A stretch of 36,226 nt of DNA from positions 1 through 36,226 of the forward strand of contig CAMOEC010000003.1 of the NCBI GenBank assembly GCA_946611795.1. Reading direction: 5' to 3'. Source of the DNA: an uncultured bacterium (GTDB taxonomy: Bacteria > Patescibacteriota > Gracilibacteria > Absconditabacterales > Absconditicoccaceae). Shown piece by piece: positions 10,569 through 19,270 of this stretch. The translations under genes were made by a program, and so were the position numbers. The notes under the pieces are model-generated. The model worked only from the letters and a program-made list of their open reading frames with translations. It did not search any database and had not been told where the DNA came from. The first letter of the stretch is position 1. Every line of letters starts with the position of its first letter.

Positions 10569-12632
10569 ATGGATCCAGAATTAACATTAAACTTCGATTC
10601 ACTGCAAGATGAAACCAATGATGGTGGCATCAATAATTCTGAAATACCATCATCTAGACACGAAGAAGAAAGACAGCCAGAAATAAATAAAGAAGAAAAA
10701 GACAAGAAAACAACTGAAATAATATCAAAAAAATGCAACTTAAATGAACAACAAAAATGAAGATTACTAAAAATAATTTCGTCAGAAAACTACAGTGCAA
10801 CAGAAATCGAAAGAAAACTAATAAATAAAAAAACTGAAGATATTGATAAAGTATTATCTGAACTTGAAGAAGAAATAAAAGATCAAATAGAATTAAATAC
10901 ACAAGAAGATAAACGTGAAAAAAATTCAACAAGCAACACAGAATTAACAAATTGATGAGAAAAAAAAGAACCTAATGAAACAAGTATCTATGAAGAAATA
11001 GCAAATAAAGACTCTAAAAATCAAGAAGAACAATTAAAAAAACTAAGAGAAACTAGTCAAAATCTAAAAGAAAGATTCAAAAGCATTTCAGAAAATCTAA
11101 AACCAACTCAAGAAGAAATAAATCAGAAAAAATCACAAATAGATGAAGATCAAAATCTAAAACAAAAACTTGATAAAATCTGACTTGATAGTGACACATA
11201 CCTATCATATGCTATTACAAAAGAAAAAATTCTACAATCAGACAATCGAAATCAAGACGATAATTTAAAAGGATTCATTGAAGATTTAAACAAAATTGAC
11301 GAATATCTTTGAATACCAAGAAGTACCGAAAAATGATATCCACTATCATACAATAAAGATCTTTTAACTCCATGAACAGAAGCAATTAAAAAAGAACCAA
11401 GTATACAAGCTCTAGAAGAAGATACAAAAATTGGAGAATGAATTGAATCTCTAGAAGATTGTTTAATACTTGCAAAACTCTATTGATATAAATGAGAATA
11501 TGATGAAAACAACTTAAAAGAATTAGCAAATAAAACACAACGCACACCAGAAGAAGAGCAACAAATAAGAAACTTTTTATCAAATGACGAAATCAAAAAA
11601 ATAAGGGAACAACACAATGAACGAATAAGCAACTACACAACATGATTTGCTGCTCAAACACCATTATTTTCAATCATCAGATACTTAGACTACCCTAAAA
11701 GAAGCTCAGAGACATTACAAAATAAACTATCAAAAACAAGCTGAACTAAGGATATAAAAGAAGAATTTGCAACAATATGAGAAAATTGAGAGTTAGAGAT
11801 CAAAGGATTTATTGATAATAATCCAATTACACTATATTATGATTTTAACAACGAAAAACACAATTTACGATGTGATGACATTCTAAATATAGACAACAAT
11901 TCAATATCATTAAACAAAAAATGAAAAACTGATTTAAAAATCAACATGCCAACAATTAAAGAAATTGGAGAAAAATTTAAAGAAATTAACTTCTGAGAAA
12001 TATTAAAAAAATCAAAAGATATTGATGATTACAAAGATACACTTTTCGAAGCAATGAATAAAAAAGCAGAAGAATTATTCTCCAATGACGAAGAAATAAA
12101 AAGACGTATAAATAAAAACATCGAAAAGAACCTTACAACACAATCAATTTGTAATACACTCATCCCTGAAAAATTTCAATCTAAGATAAACTCAGACACT
12201 AACGGAGAAACGGGAGAAACACCAATAAGAAAAATATTAAAAAAAATTGATAATACAACAGAACATAGTACAACAAACAAACTAAATAAAATAAAGAACT
12301 GCTTTAATACATTAAATAATTTCTTAAAAGGAAGCAACGTAACAGATCCAAAAAATCAGATAAACAAAATCAGTTCTCCTCTAAAAGAATATATTGTAAA
12401 ATTAAAAATAGCACAAGAAACAGAAAATTATGCTACACGAGAAGAAAATATCTCCAATTTCCTATCTATACTCACAAATGAATCAGACGTTGATAATAAC
12501 AAAGAATCAATTAATGAAGAAACATTAGAAACAGTTATAAAACACCTCTCAAAACCAGAAAAAATACCAGAAGACGAATTAAATTGATTTTCAGAAGATT
12601 TCAAACTACAATTAAAAATAGATGAATTCTAA
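10569..12632 (+). CDS. Unknown large polar protein, 687 aa
   Basis: Not recognised. It is extremely rich in E, K, N, I and D. An acidic, low-complexity N-terminal third (to about 220) includes a stretch resembling a small winged-helix (EQQKGRLLKIISSENYSATE, about 61-80); DNA binding is only a thought. The middle (about 220-470) is more globular with aromatic residues, and the C-terminal part is helical. No signal peptide or membrane helix is seen. The gene sits just after the terminator at 10527-10553. Its TAA stop overlaps the TAG stop of tex on the other strand (shared ctaa), and its likely terminator lies inside tex. TGA-glycine is used throughout. Confidence 0.8.
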
Positions 12633-14893
12633 GAAAACGTAATATTTCATCACAAAGTAAATCATTCAGAAGACTCTCTCCTATCTTTTTTAGGAGATTT
12701 TTCTTTATTTTCTTTTACAACAGTATTCTCTTCTCACTTCATAGATAGTGATAATCTTTCTTTCTCTAAATCAATATCTAAAACCCTAACTGTCACTTGT
12801 TGTCAAACTTTGACAACATCGATTGGATTCTGAACATAAAAATCGGCTAATTGAGACTTATGAACTAATCAATCATTATGTAATCAAACATCTACAAAAG
12901 CACCAAAATCAGTAATATTTCTTACTACTCACTGTAATTTCATTCAAACCTGAACATCTTTAATATCTAACACATCAGACTTAAAACAAGGTTTTTCTAA
13001 CTCTTCTCTTGGATCTAATCAAGGTCTTTGTAATTCCTTAATACAATCCTCCATAGTCTCATATCATAATCCATAATTATTAGAAAAATTCTCGATTTCT
13101 TCTTCAGAATAACTTCTTAATTTCAAAGGTAAAACTAAGTCCTTCTTTTTAATTTTTAATTCATTTTCAATAAAATCATAAACTTGTTTATAATGATCAG
13201 GATGAATTCAAGTAGAATCTAATACTTCTTTTCCTCATTTAATTCTTAAGAAACCAATAGCTTGTTCATAAGCTTTAGGTCATAATCATTTAACTTTTTT
13301 AATTTGCTTTTTATCTGTAAAACTTCAGTTTTCATCCCTATATGCAACGATATTTTTTGCAATAGAAGTAGACAATCAAGCAATATATTGTAACAAGGTA
13401 TAACTAGCAGTATTAACATCAACTCAAACAGAGTTAACAATATCCTCCACTTTTTCATTTAACTTTTCTTTTAAGAATTTCTGATCAACATCATGCTGAT
13501 ACTGTCACACTCAAATAGCTTTAGGATCTATTTTAGTTAATTCAGCCAAAGGATCTTGAACTCTATGCGCAATACTAATAGCTCATCTAATAGTAACATC
13601 CAAATTAGGATATTCTTGTTGCGCTAACTCAGATGCAGAATAAACAGAAGCTCAAGCTTCAGAAGTAATCAAATATTGAACTTTCAATTTATTCTTCTTT
13701 ATAAAATCAGCAACAACTTTTTCTGATTCTCTTGAAGCCGTACCATTTCATAAAACGATTAAATCAATATTATACTTCTTTACCAAATCTAATAAAGTCT
13801 GCTGTGCTTCTTCAACTTTATTTTGAGGCTCAGTAGGATAAATAACAGATTTTTCTAAAAACTTTCAAGTCTTATCAACAACAGCCAATTTACATCAAGT
13901 TCTAAAGGCTGGATCAAATCAAAGAACTGTTAATCATTGAACAGGTGGAGTTAACAATAATTGTTTTAAATTTTCACCAAATACTTTTATTGCAGCCTCA
14001 TCAGACCACCTCTTTTTATCAGCTCTTAATTCTCTTTCTAATGAAGGTAATAACAATCTTTCTAATCAATCATCAATAGCTTCTTGCAAATATTCAGCAG
14101 AACTACCTGCATTTTCAGGCATAAAATATTTCTTAGAAAACTTATCAATCTTCTCTTTAGAAAAAACTATTTTAATAGACAATTGTTTTTCTTTCTCAGC
14201 TCTTGAAACTGCCAAATATGCATAAGAAGGCATATCAGCCAAAACTTTACTATATTCTTTATAGATTTTATATACTCAATTTTCTTCAAAAGTCTTAGTT
14301 GCCTTGGTTTCTAAAACAGCAAATTTTTCCTCATATTCTTTCAAATCAGCTCTTAAATCTGCATGGTCAGAAACATCTTCAGCAATAATATCTTTAGCTC
14401 ATTGAATTGCTTCTTCAACACTTCAAACACTAGTCTTTTTATCTCAAGTATCTTTAACAAACTCCTCAGCTTTTTTCTCAAAATCTTCCTTAGAAAGTTG
14501 AGCCTTTGCAAGAATTTTAGCAAGTGGTTCTAATCATTTAGCTTTAGCAATTGTAGCTTTAGTATTTTTCTTCTCTTTAAAAGGCCTATATAAATCTTCT
14601 ACTCTTGCCAAAGTTTCAGCATTTAAAATCTGATCCTTTAATTCAGGAGTTAATAATCCTTTCTCATCAATTAAACGAATAACATCTTGTTTTCTAGCTT
14701 CAAGATTTTTTGTATACATATAAATTTCATAGAAATCACGTAACTGTTCATCAGTAGCTCATTTCGTCATTTCTTTACGATAACGAGCAATAAAAGGAAC
14801 AGTATTTCATTGATCTAATAACGAAATAATATTAGTAATAACAAGAGTTTCCATTCAAGTTTTCTCTCTAATTTGATTAATTAATGATGACAT
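12629..14893 (-). CDS. tex: Tex-family RNA-binding protein
   Basis: 754 aa, the normal Tex length. Visible in order: the N-terminal Tex helical domain (NTVPFIARYRKEMTKGATDE; VEDLYRPFKEKKNTKATIAK), a YqgF-like RNase H fold (TVLGFDPAFRTGCKLAVVD, about 325), the helix-hairpin-helix segment (KNIVAYRDENGSFTDKKQIK), and a C-terminal S1 domain (GVVRNITDFGAFVDVGLHND). Tex binds nucleic acid and affects transcription and fitness, with an unclear exact mechanism. A basic tail ends with extra TGA-encoded glycines before TAG. It overlaps the convergent 687-aa gene by 4 bases and follows the 76-aa gene by 46 bases. Confidence 0.96.
12677..12706 (+). terminator. Terminator of the 687-aa gene, embedded in tex
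   Basis: A 7-bp stem (tctccta with taggaga) with a T-rich loop is followed by TTTTTCTTTATTTTC on the plus strand, about 45 bases after the stop at 12632. It lies inside the 3' coding end of tex, so it must serve both as terminator and as codons. Confidence 0.65.
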
Positions 14894-14939
14894 AAAAATT
14901 ATATTATTATTTAAAATATATTGTCTACTTCTGTCTATA

Positions 14940-15170
14940 TTATTGATTAACATCTCAGTATCTTTCCTTGATTAAGTTATTTTCATATTTAGATAAATAA
15001 GGAGATATTTGATCAGGAAGTAATTCTTTTTTCTTAGGAGCAGAACTCATAGCGACACTTAAATCAGTATTTTTAGTCGCCTCCTTTATAGGATTATCTA
15101 AACTCTTGGAAATTTCTTTCTTAGTTTCTTCCTTTTTAATATCCTCTTTTTTTAATTCTTCTTGAGCCAT
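14940..15170 (-). CDS. Small charged protein upstream of tex, 76 aa
   Basis: Begins MAQEELKKEDIKKEETKKEI, a lysine/glutamate-rich, probably disordered or coiled-coil N-terminal half, then a less charged C-terminal part (LLPDQISPYLSKYENN). No family is recognised. Under code 25 it runs five residues past an in-frame TGA to TAA. It is 46 bases upstream of tex on the same strand and has a candidate promoter of its own at 15206-15233, so it probably leads a two-gene transcript. The sequence is low in complexity, so homology searches may be uninformative. Confidence 0.7.
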
Positions 15171-15205
15171 TAATATTTTTTATATTTATAATAAAAGCAG
15201 TTGGT

Positions 15206-15233
15206 ATGTTATTGTAATATAAGAAAATTTCAA
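15206..15233 (-). promoter_or_regulatory. Candidate promoter for the 76-aa gene and tex
   Basis: On the minus strand TTGAAA (15228-15233) and TAACAT (15206-15211) are 16 bases apart. The position makes sense: it begins directly after the terminator of the upstream RNA gene and leaves a leader of roughly 30 bases. Confidence 0.45.
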
Positions 15234-15236
15234 GTT

Positions 15237-15267
15237 AAAAAAAAGACCGGAAGAAATACTTCTGGTC
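15237..15267 (-). terminator. Terminator of the minus-strand RNA gene
   Basis: Read on the minus strand, gaccagaag and cttccggtc form a 9-bp stem (one G-U pair) with a 5-nt loop, then eight Ts. It is one of the clearest terminators in the window and fixes the strand of the RNA. Confidence 0.85.
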
Positions 15268-15587
15268 AGAGTTCTACTTGAACCTGTCCGCAGCCCTTAA
15301 GAATACAGAAGGCTTATTAGTATCAGTAACATAAGATTCTACTGATAGTAAAAAACCTTATACATTTTAACGACTCAAACCGATTCAATATTTAACGCTT
15401 AACAACAAATAACCATTTCCCTATAACAATTAACCAACAATAAATTAAACAAAAATACAGGTTCAAGTATTGTGATAAATTTTCGCAATTGGATAAGCTA
15501 GTCATTTTATCATCCCTTCATGCCCAGAACTCCTGATCCATAACGAGACATTTTTTTGATTTGTTTTTGTATGTAATTTTTATTTAC
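15240..15587 (-). ncRNA. Candidate structured non-coding RNA, about 350 nt, identity unknown
   Basis: No reading frame fits this segment, but it folds. A perfect 13-bp inverted repeat (15275-15287 with 15457-15469, tacttgaacctgt on the plus strand) would close a 195-base domain. An outer 8-bp helix pairs 15526-15533 with 15268-15275. An apical 8-bp hairpin lies at 15321-15347. The RNA ends in a 9-bp hairpin (15245-15267) followed by eight Us, and a good promoter lies at 15594-15621. Size and organisation resemble tmRNA, RNase P RNA or a 6S-like RNA. I looked for the RNase P core (GAGGAAAGUCC, ACAGAA), a tRNA-like CCA end and an Ala-rich tag and did not find them in the right order on this strand. 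Confidence 0.6.
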
Positions 15588-15593
15588 GACTAC

Positions 15594-15621
15594 ACTATAA
15601 CATTGCAAAGAAAAAAAACAA
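15594..15621 (-). promoter_or_regulatory. Candidate promoter of the RNA gene
   Basis: On the minus strand TTGTTT and TATAGT (15594-15599) are separated by 16 bases. Transcription starting near 15587 would give an RNA of about 350 bases ending at the terminator near 15240. Confidence 0.5.
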
Positions 15622-15898
15622 GAAAATAGAAGAAAAATGCTCTAAGTCTAAGTTAGCACATTTTCTAAAAAAAATGATATAAATTGTTTTACAAACGAAG
15701 AATACAGTTATCAACTCAAATCATTTTTTCACAAAAGCAATAAAAAACACTAAAAATACACACAAAACGAATATTGCTATTTAAAATATCGTAGTTAAAT
15801 CATATTGCTATTACATAAAAAATAACTATAGCACAAAAAATCAAAAACCAAAAAATTATATATTATGGTGATAATAATATGAACGACAATAGCAGTAA
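15622..15898. other. Intergenic stretch without a recognisable gene
   Basis: No reading frame above 50 codons was found on either strand in code 25. It holds an imperfect hairpin around 15634-15664 (TGCT/AGCA core, T-rich on the minus side) and an exact 11-base direct repeat, ATATTGCTATT, at 15771-15781 and 15802-15812, 31 bases apart or about three helical turns. The repeat could be a protein-binding site; nothing else supports that. Confidence 0.4.
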
Positions 15899-15931
15899 CA
15901 AAAAAGCTGGACCCTTCATAAAGAATCCAGC
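15899..15931 (-). terminator. Terminator of the 69-aa TGA-free gene
   Basis: On the minus strand a 6-bp stem (gctgga with tccagc), extended after an internal bulge by three pairs, is followed by TTTTTTG. It begins 12 bases after the TAG stop at 15944. Confidence 0.75.
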
Positions 15932-15943
15932 AACATCGTACTG

Positions 15944-16153
15944 CTAAGGATGAACTCTCTTGTACCTTTTCCAATAATCCTCAAAAGAGGTTACATCAAT
16001 CACAAGCGAACTGCGAATCTTTGAGTGCTCGCAGAAGTCTAAGAATTCTTGACGTACACCGACATCATCAATGTACTCCTCTGCAAATTGTTTTAGTGGT
16101 TTTACTATTGCCATAAGCGTATCTGTTTTTGTTACATCAACAACTTTAAACAT
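15944..16153 (-). CDS. Small TGA-free protein, 69 aa, unknown
   Basis: MFKVVDVTKTDTLMAIVKPL at the N-terminus, then an acidic, helical protein ending YKRVHP. No family is recognised and there is no signal peptide. It contains one glycine, coded GGT, and no TGA, and its codons (CGT, GTC, GCG-type) look unlike the AT-rich neighbours. A TTG eight codons upstream (16177) could be an alternative start, but the ATG at 16153 is preferred because no Shine-Dalgarno supports either. It lies 37 bases downstream of the glutathione peroxidase gene and has its own terminator. It resembles the genes at 11-1399, 34302-34763 and 35752-36081 in base use. Confidence 0.65.
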   Translation of the reverse strand: MFKVVDVTKTDTLMAIVKPLKQFAEEYIDDVGVRQEFLDFCEHSKIRSSLVIDVTSFEDYWKRYKRVHP

Positions 16154-16190
16154 TCGATTAACAAAATACAATACCAATTTTAGAAAAAAA

Positions 16191-16733
16191 TTATGCTAGA
16201 AGAGACTTGATATCTTCTTCCATATCTTCTGGCTTAAAAGTTGGATCATATCTCTTTACAGGAACTCAATCTTTATTAACTAAGAATTTTGTAAAATTCC
16301 AAACAATATCACCTTTCTTTTTACAAGTAGCACTAATCTTTTTAACTCAAATCATAGCCATCTTATTTTTCAAACCAACTGGCTTTTCTTCAGGTTGCTC
16401 TTGTTTTAAGTAAGTATACAATGGATGTTCTCCATCTCAGTTAACATCAATTTTATGAAACTGATCAAATGTTGTCTTATATTTTGCAACACAAAACTCA
16501 TGAATTTCATCATCATCTCAAGGAGCTTGATGACCAAACTGATTACATGGGAAATCTAAAATTTCCAATCATGCATCATGATACTTAAGATATAAATCCT
16601 CTAACCCCTTATATTGAGGAGTAAATCAACATCAAGTTGCAGTGTTAACAACAATAACAACTTTTCATTTTAATTCAGACAAAGAAAACATCTCTCAGTT
16701 TCTTTGTTTTGCTTCATATTCATAAATACTCAT
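16191..16733 (-). CDS. Glutathione peroxidase family protein (cysteine type)
   Basis: 180 aa. The three GPx signatures are present: the peroxidatic site VNTATGCGFTPQYKGLEDLY (Cys about residue 36), FPCNQFGHQAPG (the conserved Gln is kept), and WNFTKFLV with the conserved Trp/Asn. It is a cysteine rather than selenocysteine enzyme; the TGA codons flanking the catalytic TGT are glycines in code 25, not selenocysteine. Such proteins usually reduce peroxides with thioredoxin. There is no signal peptide, so it is probably cytoplasmic. The start is the only ATG that gives the family N-terminus (MSIYEYEAKQRNGEMFSL). It probably protects a small, respiration-poor cell from oxidants. Confidence 0.94.
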
Positions 16734-16897
16734 TATAATTAGTTTAAGACATAAAACATTAATAACAAGTTAATATTGTAAAAATCGATTATAAATTCAA
16801 TAATTTTTCAGATAAAAATCAGACCTAAAATATCCTTGAAATAACAATTCAATATTATAAGGTAAGAACAGAAAATTACTTAATCAAATTACAAACA

Positions 16898-17485
16898 ATG
16901 AAAGAATTCAAAAAACTCACACTAACGATTTTCCTCATACTATGATGCTCTCTTATCATAATACTTTTAATAAATGAAATAAAAAACAGAATAAATACCG
17001 ACGAAAAAACAAACGAACCGCAGCAACAAACAACATTAAAACTAGATACATACACGTTCTTAAAAGTAATAGATTGAGATACTATTAAAGTAAAAAACAA
17101 CAATGAAGAAATAAACATACGTATGATAGGCCTTGATGCACCAGAAAAATCAACAACAAGATATTGATATACAGAATGTTTTTGAAATGAGGCCACTAAT
17201 CACTTAAACGAAATCCTCTCTTGAATCACAACAATACAAGTTGAACAAGATCCAACTCAATGAGAAACAGATAAATACTGAAGACTACTATGATATGTAT
17301 TTTTCAGCTGAAATAATATTAATCAAAAAATGATAGAAGATGGATACTGATTTGAATACACATACAACCTTCCATATAAATACCAAAAAGAATTTAAGAA
17401 AGCAGAAAAAAGTGCTAGATTAAATAAGCTATGACTCTGGGACAAAAACACCTGTAACTGAGAAAAGAGAGAAATAAAAGACTAA
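16898..17485 (+). CDS. Thermonuclease (SNase-like), membrane-anchored or exported
   Basis: 195 aa. A basic start and a long hydrophobic helix (about 7-26, LTIFLILGCSLIIILL) act as signal anchor; the internal LGC resembles a lipobox, but hydrophobic residues follow it. The SNase domain follows: VIDGDTIKV, IRMIGLDAPEKS (catalytic Arg and Glu), DKYGRLLGYVF (second catalytic Arg) and a C-terminal helix ending LGLWD. It degrades DNA and RNA with calcium, presumably outside the membrane. In host-attached bacteria with poor nucleotide synthesis this could feed salvage or DNA uptake; that is inference. Its stop abuts the convergent gene with no gap. Confidence 0.92.
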
Positions 17486-18451
17486 CTATTTTTTCTTTTC
17501 CTTTAACCACTTAACATCAGTAACTAAAATTGTTTCACAAGCTCAATCTCAAGTATCATCTCTAACAAGACTAGATCTTAGATTATATCATTTATCTCAA
17601 GTTAACGAAACAAGATATCATTTAATCTGAACATAATCCCCTTTTTTGATTCAACGAAGCAATCTTTTCACTTCATCATTAAAAGGGATAAGATGATTAT
17701 GAGAAAAATGTGTAGAGATTTCTTTCCATGAATGCTTTTCTGTAACATAAAACCAATCCGCTTGAGATTTAGGTTTTGGTACTAAAAATCTACTTAAAGA
17801 ACTCCAAGAAAATCTATCAACATAATCATCCATCGTTAAAAATCACCATCAAATTCAGACGTCTCTATACCTTAAGCTATTATCTTTAAGATAAAAAGAA
17901 CCTAATAATTTTTCTATTAAATTAGCTCAATATTGAGCAGTTGCGATTACTCTTCAACTGATAGTATATGCAGCTAAATAATCAATCTTTATATTTTCTC
18001 ACTCAACATATTTAAAAACTGATCATGTAACAGGAATCTGAATAGGATCTCACATTTCAGAAAAGTCATCAACTTCAATATAGGTCTTATTTGGCATAAA
18101 AACAAACCAATAAAAAAGGAACAATAAAACTCATAATCAAAAGAAAATATAGGTAAAAAGACCGACTTTCTTCTTTGACATAAATGGTTTATTCATGCGT
18201 AAATAGTGATTGTATTCAGCCTTTGAAATTAATCATTTTTCATATGATTCTTCGATATTTTTAACTTCCTTAGAATTTCAACGAAGTGTTTTAATAGTTT
18301 TTACTGAACGCTTAACTCTTCAAAAAAAAGTAGTTTTCTTTTTACCCTCAATAGCTTCCAACATAAGCAGATATTTCTCTTCAGATGTTTTTCATATCTT
18401 ATAATCTGCTTCTACTTCTTCTCTTTTCTTATCTAATCGTTCAAAACTCAT
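17486..18451 (-). CDS. Membrane-anchored conserved hypothetical protein, 321 aa
   Basis: A cytoplasmic, lysine-rich coiled N-terminus (about 1-95) precedes one transmembrane helix (about 97-119, LFTYIFFGLGVLLFLFYWFV). The outer C-terminal domain contains DVGIGWGFLTMDDYV, HFSHNHLIPFNDEVKRLL, GDYVQIKGYLV and SSLVRDDTGDGACETILV. That pattern (GWG...N-HLIP...G.V...GYLV...SS..R.DTG.GACE) is one I recall from unnamed proteins of other bacteria, often annotated hypothetical. The role is unknown. Its TAG stop begins at the base after the thermonuclease stop. TGA-glycines fall on the conserved glycines, supporting the frame. Confidence 0.85.
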
Positions 18452-18509
18452 AAAGATATTATATAATATTAAAACTAATATAAACCACTATTAAACATAA
18501 AATAACAAC

Positions 18510-19130
18510 TTATTCTTTAATTTTTAAGAGCAACTTTTTATTATCCTCTGGTTCATATTTATAAGTAACAGAGAATCCTCACTTCGCACAATTCAATAAA
18601 TAGAATAAATCATAAGTTCCAGAACTATCGCCCAATCGATAATAATCTTTTAATTTTAAGGCATCTTTCAATGATTCTACAAATGGTGATCAAGGAAATA
18701 TTTGTTCTTTTTTAACTCAATAAGACATCAAAACCTTAACAGTAGATGCCATGAGTTTTTGAATTTCATAATATTGATAAGCATTTTCTTTAACTAAATT
18801 CTGAAAATTATCATTACTTCTATCCCAATTATCATCAGAAATAAAGTAGTTATAAGGAGTTCATCGTATCTTTGCATATACTTTAGTTCATTTAATTCAT
18901 TCATATTCTGCATTTTCTTCAATTTTAACATGAGATTTTTTAAATGATTTAATAATCTTATTAACTCTTAACTGAGTCTCTAATTCTTGAACCTTTTTAT
19001 CTTCAAGATCAAACAATTCTTGAATATCACTTTTTGAAATTCATCTTAAATCATCTAAAAGTAGCTGAGAATCTATTACATCTCAGTCATGAGGGATAAC
19101 TAATTTAGATAAATTTACAGATTGTTTCAT
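18510..19130 (-). CDS. Unknown protein, 206 aa
   Basis: Not recognised. It starts MKQSVNLSKLVIPHDGDVID and has a predicted coiled stretch (about 35-65, DIQELFDLEDKKVQELETQL) followed by a mixed domain with many aromatics (YAKIRGTPYNYFIS; SSGTYDLFYLLNCAKGG). No signal peptide or membrane helix. It is divergent from uvrA, with 140 bases between the two starts, and 58 bases upstream of the membrane protein gene on the same strand. The open frame depends on TGA-glycine at eight or so positions. Confidence 0.75.
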
Positions 19131-19211
19131 GTTAAAATAATTAATTAAACAATTCAATTTTAGCAAAAATTTTATAATATGCGAATTTTAACGATTATTT
19201 AATATTATCAA

Positions 19212-19239
19212 TTGAATTTTCATTACAATTAACTATTCT
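19212..19239 (+). promoter_or_regulatory. Candidate promoter of uvrA
   Basis: TTGAAT (19212-19217) and TATTCT (19234-19239) are 16 bases apart and leave a leader of about 25 bases. There is no Shine-Dalgarno before the ATG at 19271. Confidence 0.45.
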
Positions 19240-19270
19240 CAAAGTTAGGATTTAAATTAAATAAAAATTC

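Noticed and set aside
15457-15469. tRNA T-arm (GGTTCAAGT)
   Set aside because: No flanking 5-bp stem, no cloverleaf; it is one arm of a 13-bp inverted repeat.
15240-15587. tmRNA or RNase P RNA identity
   Set aside because: Isolated similarities (GGAC..GGTTCAA near the 3' end; ACAGAAGGCTTA on the other strand) but no tRNA-like acceptor pairing, no tag frame with alanines and no RNase P core in order.
16154-16177. TTG start adding eight residues to the 69-aa gene
   Set aside because: No Shine-Dalgarno and an ATG directly downstream.
16191-16733. Selenocysteine at TGA next to the peroxidase active site
   Set aside because: The catalytic codon is TGT; flanking TGAs align with glycine and TGA is glycine throughout.
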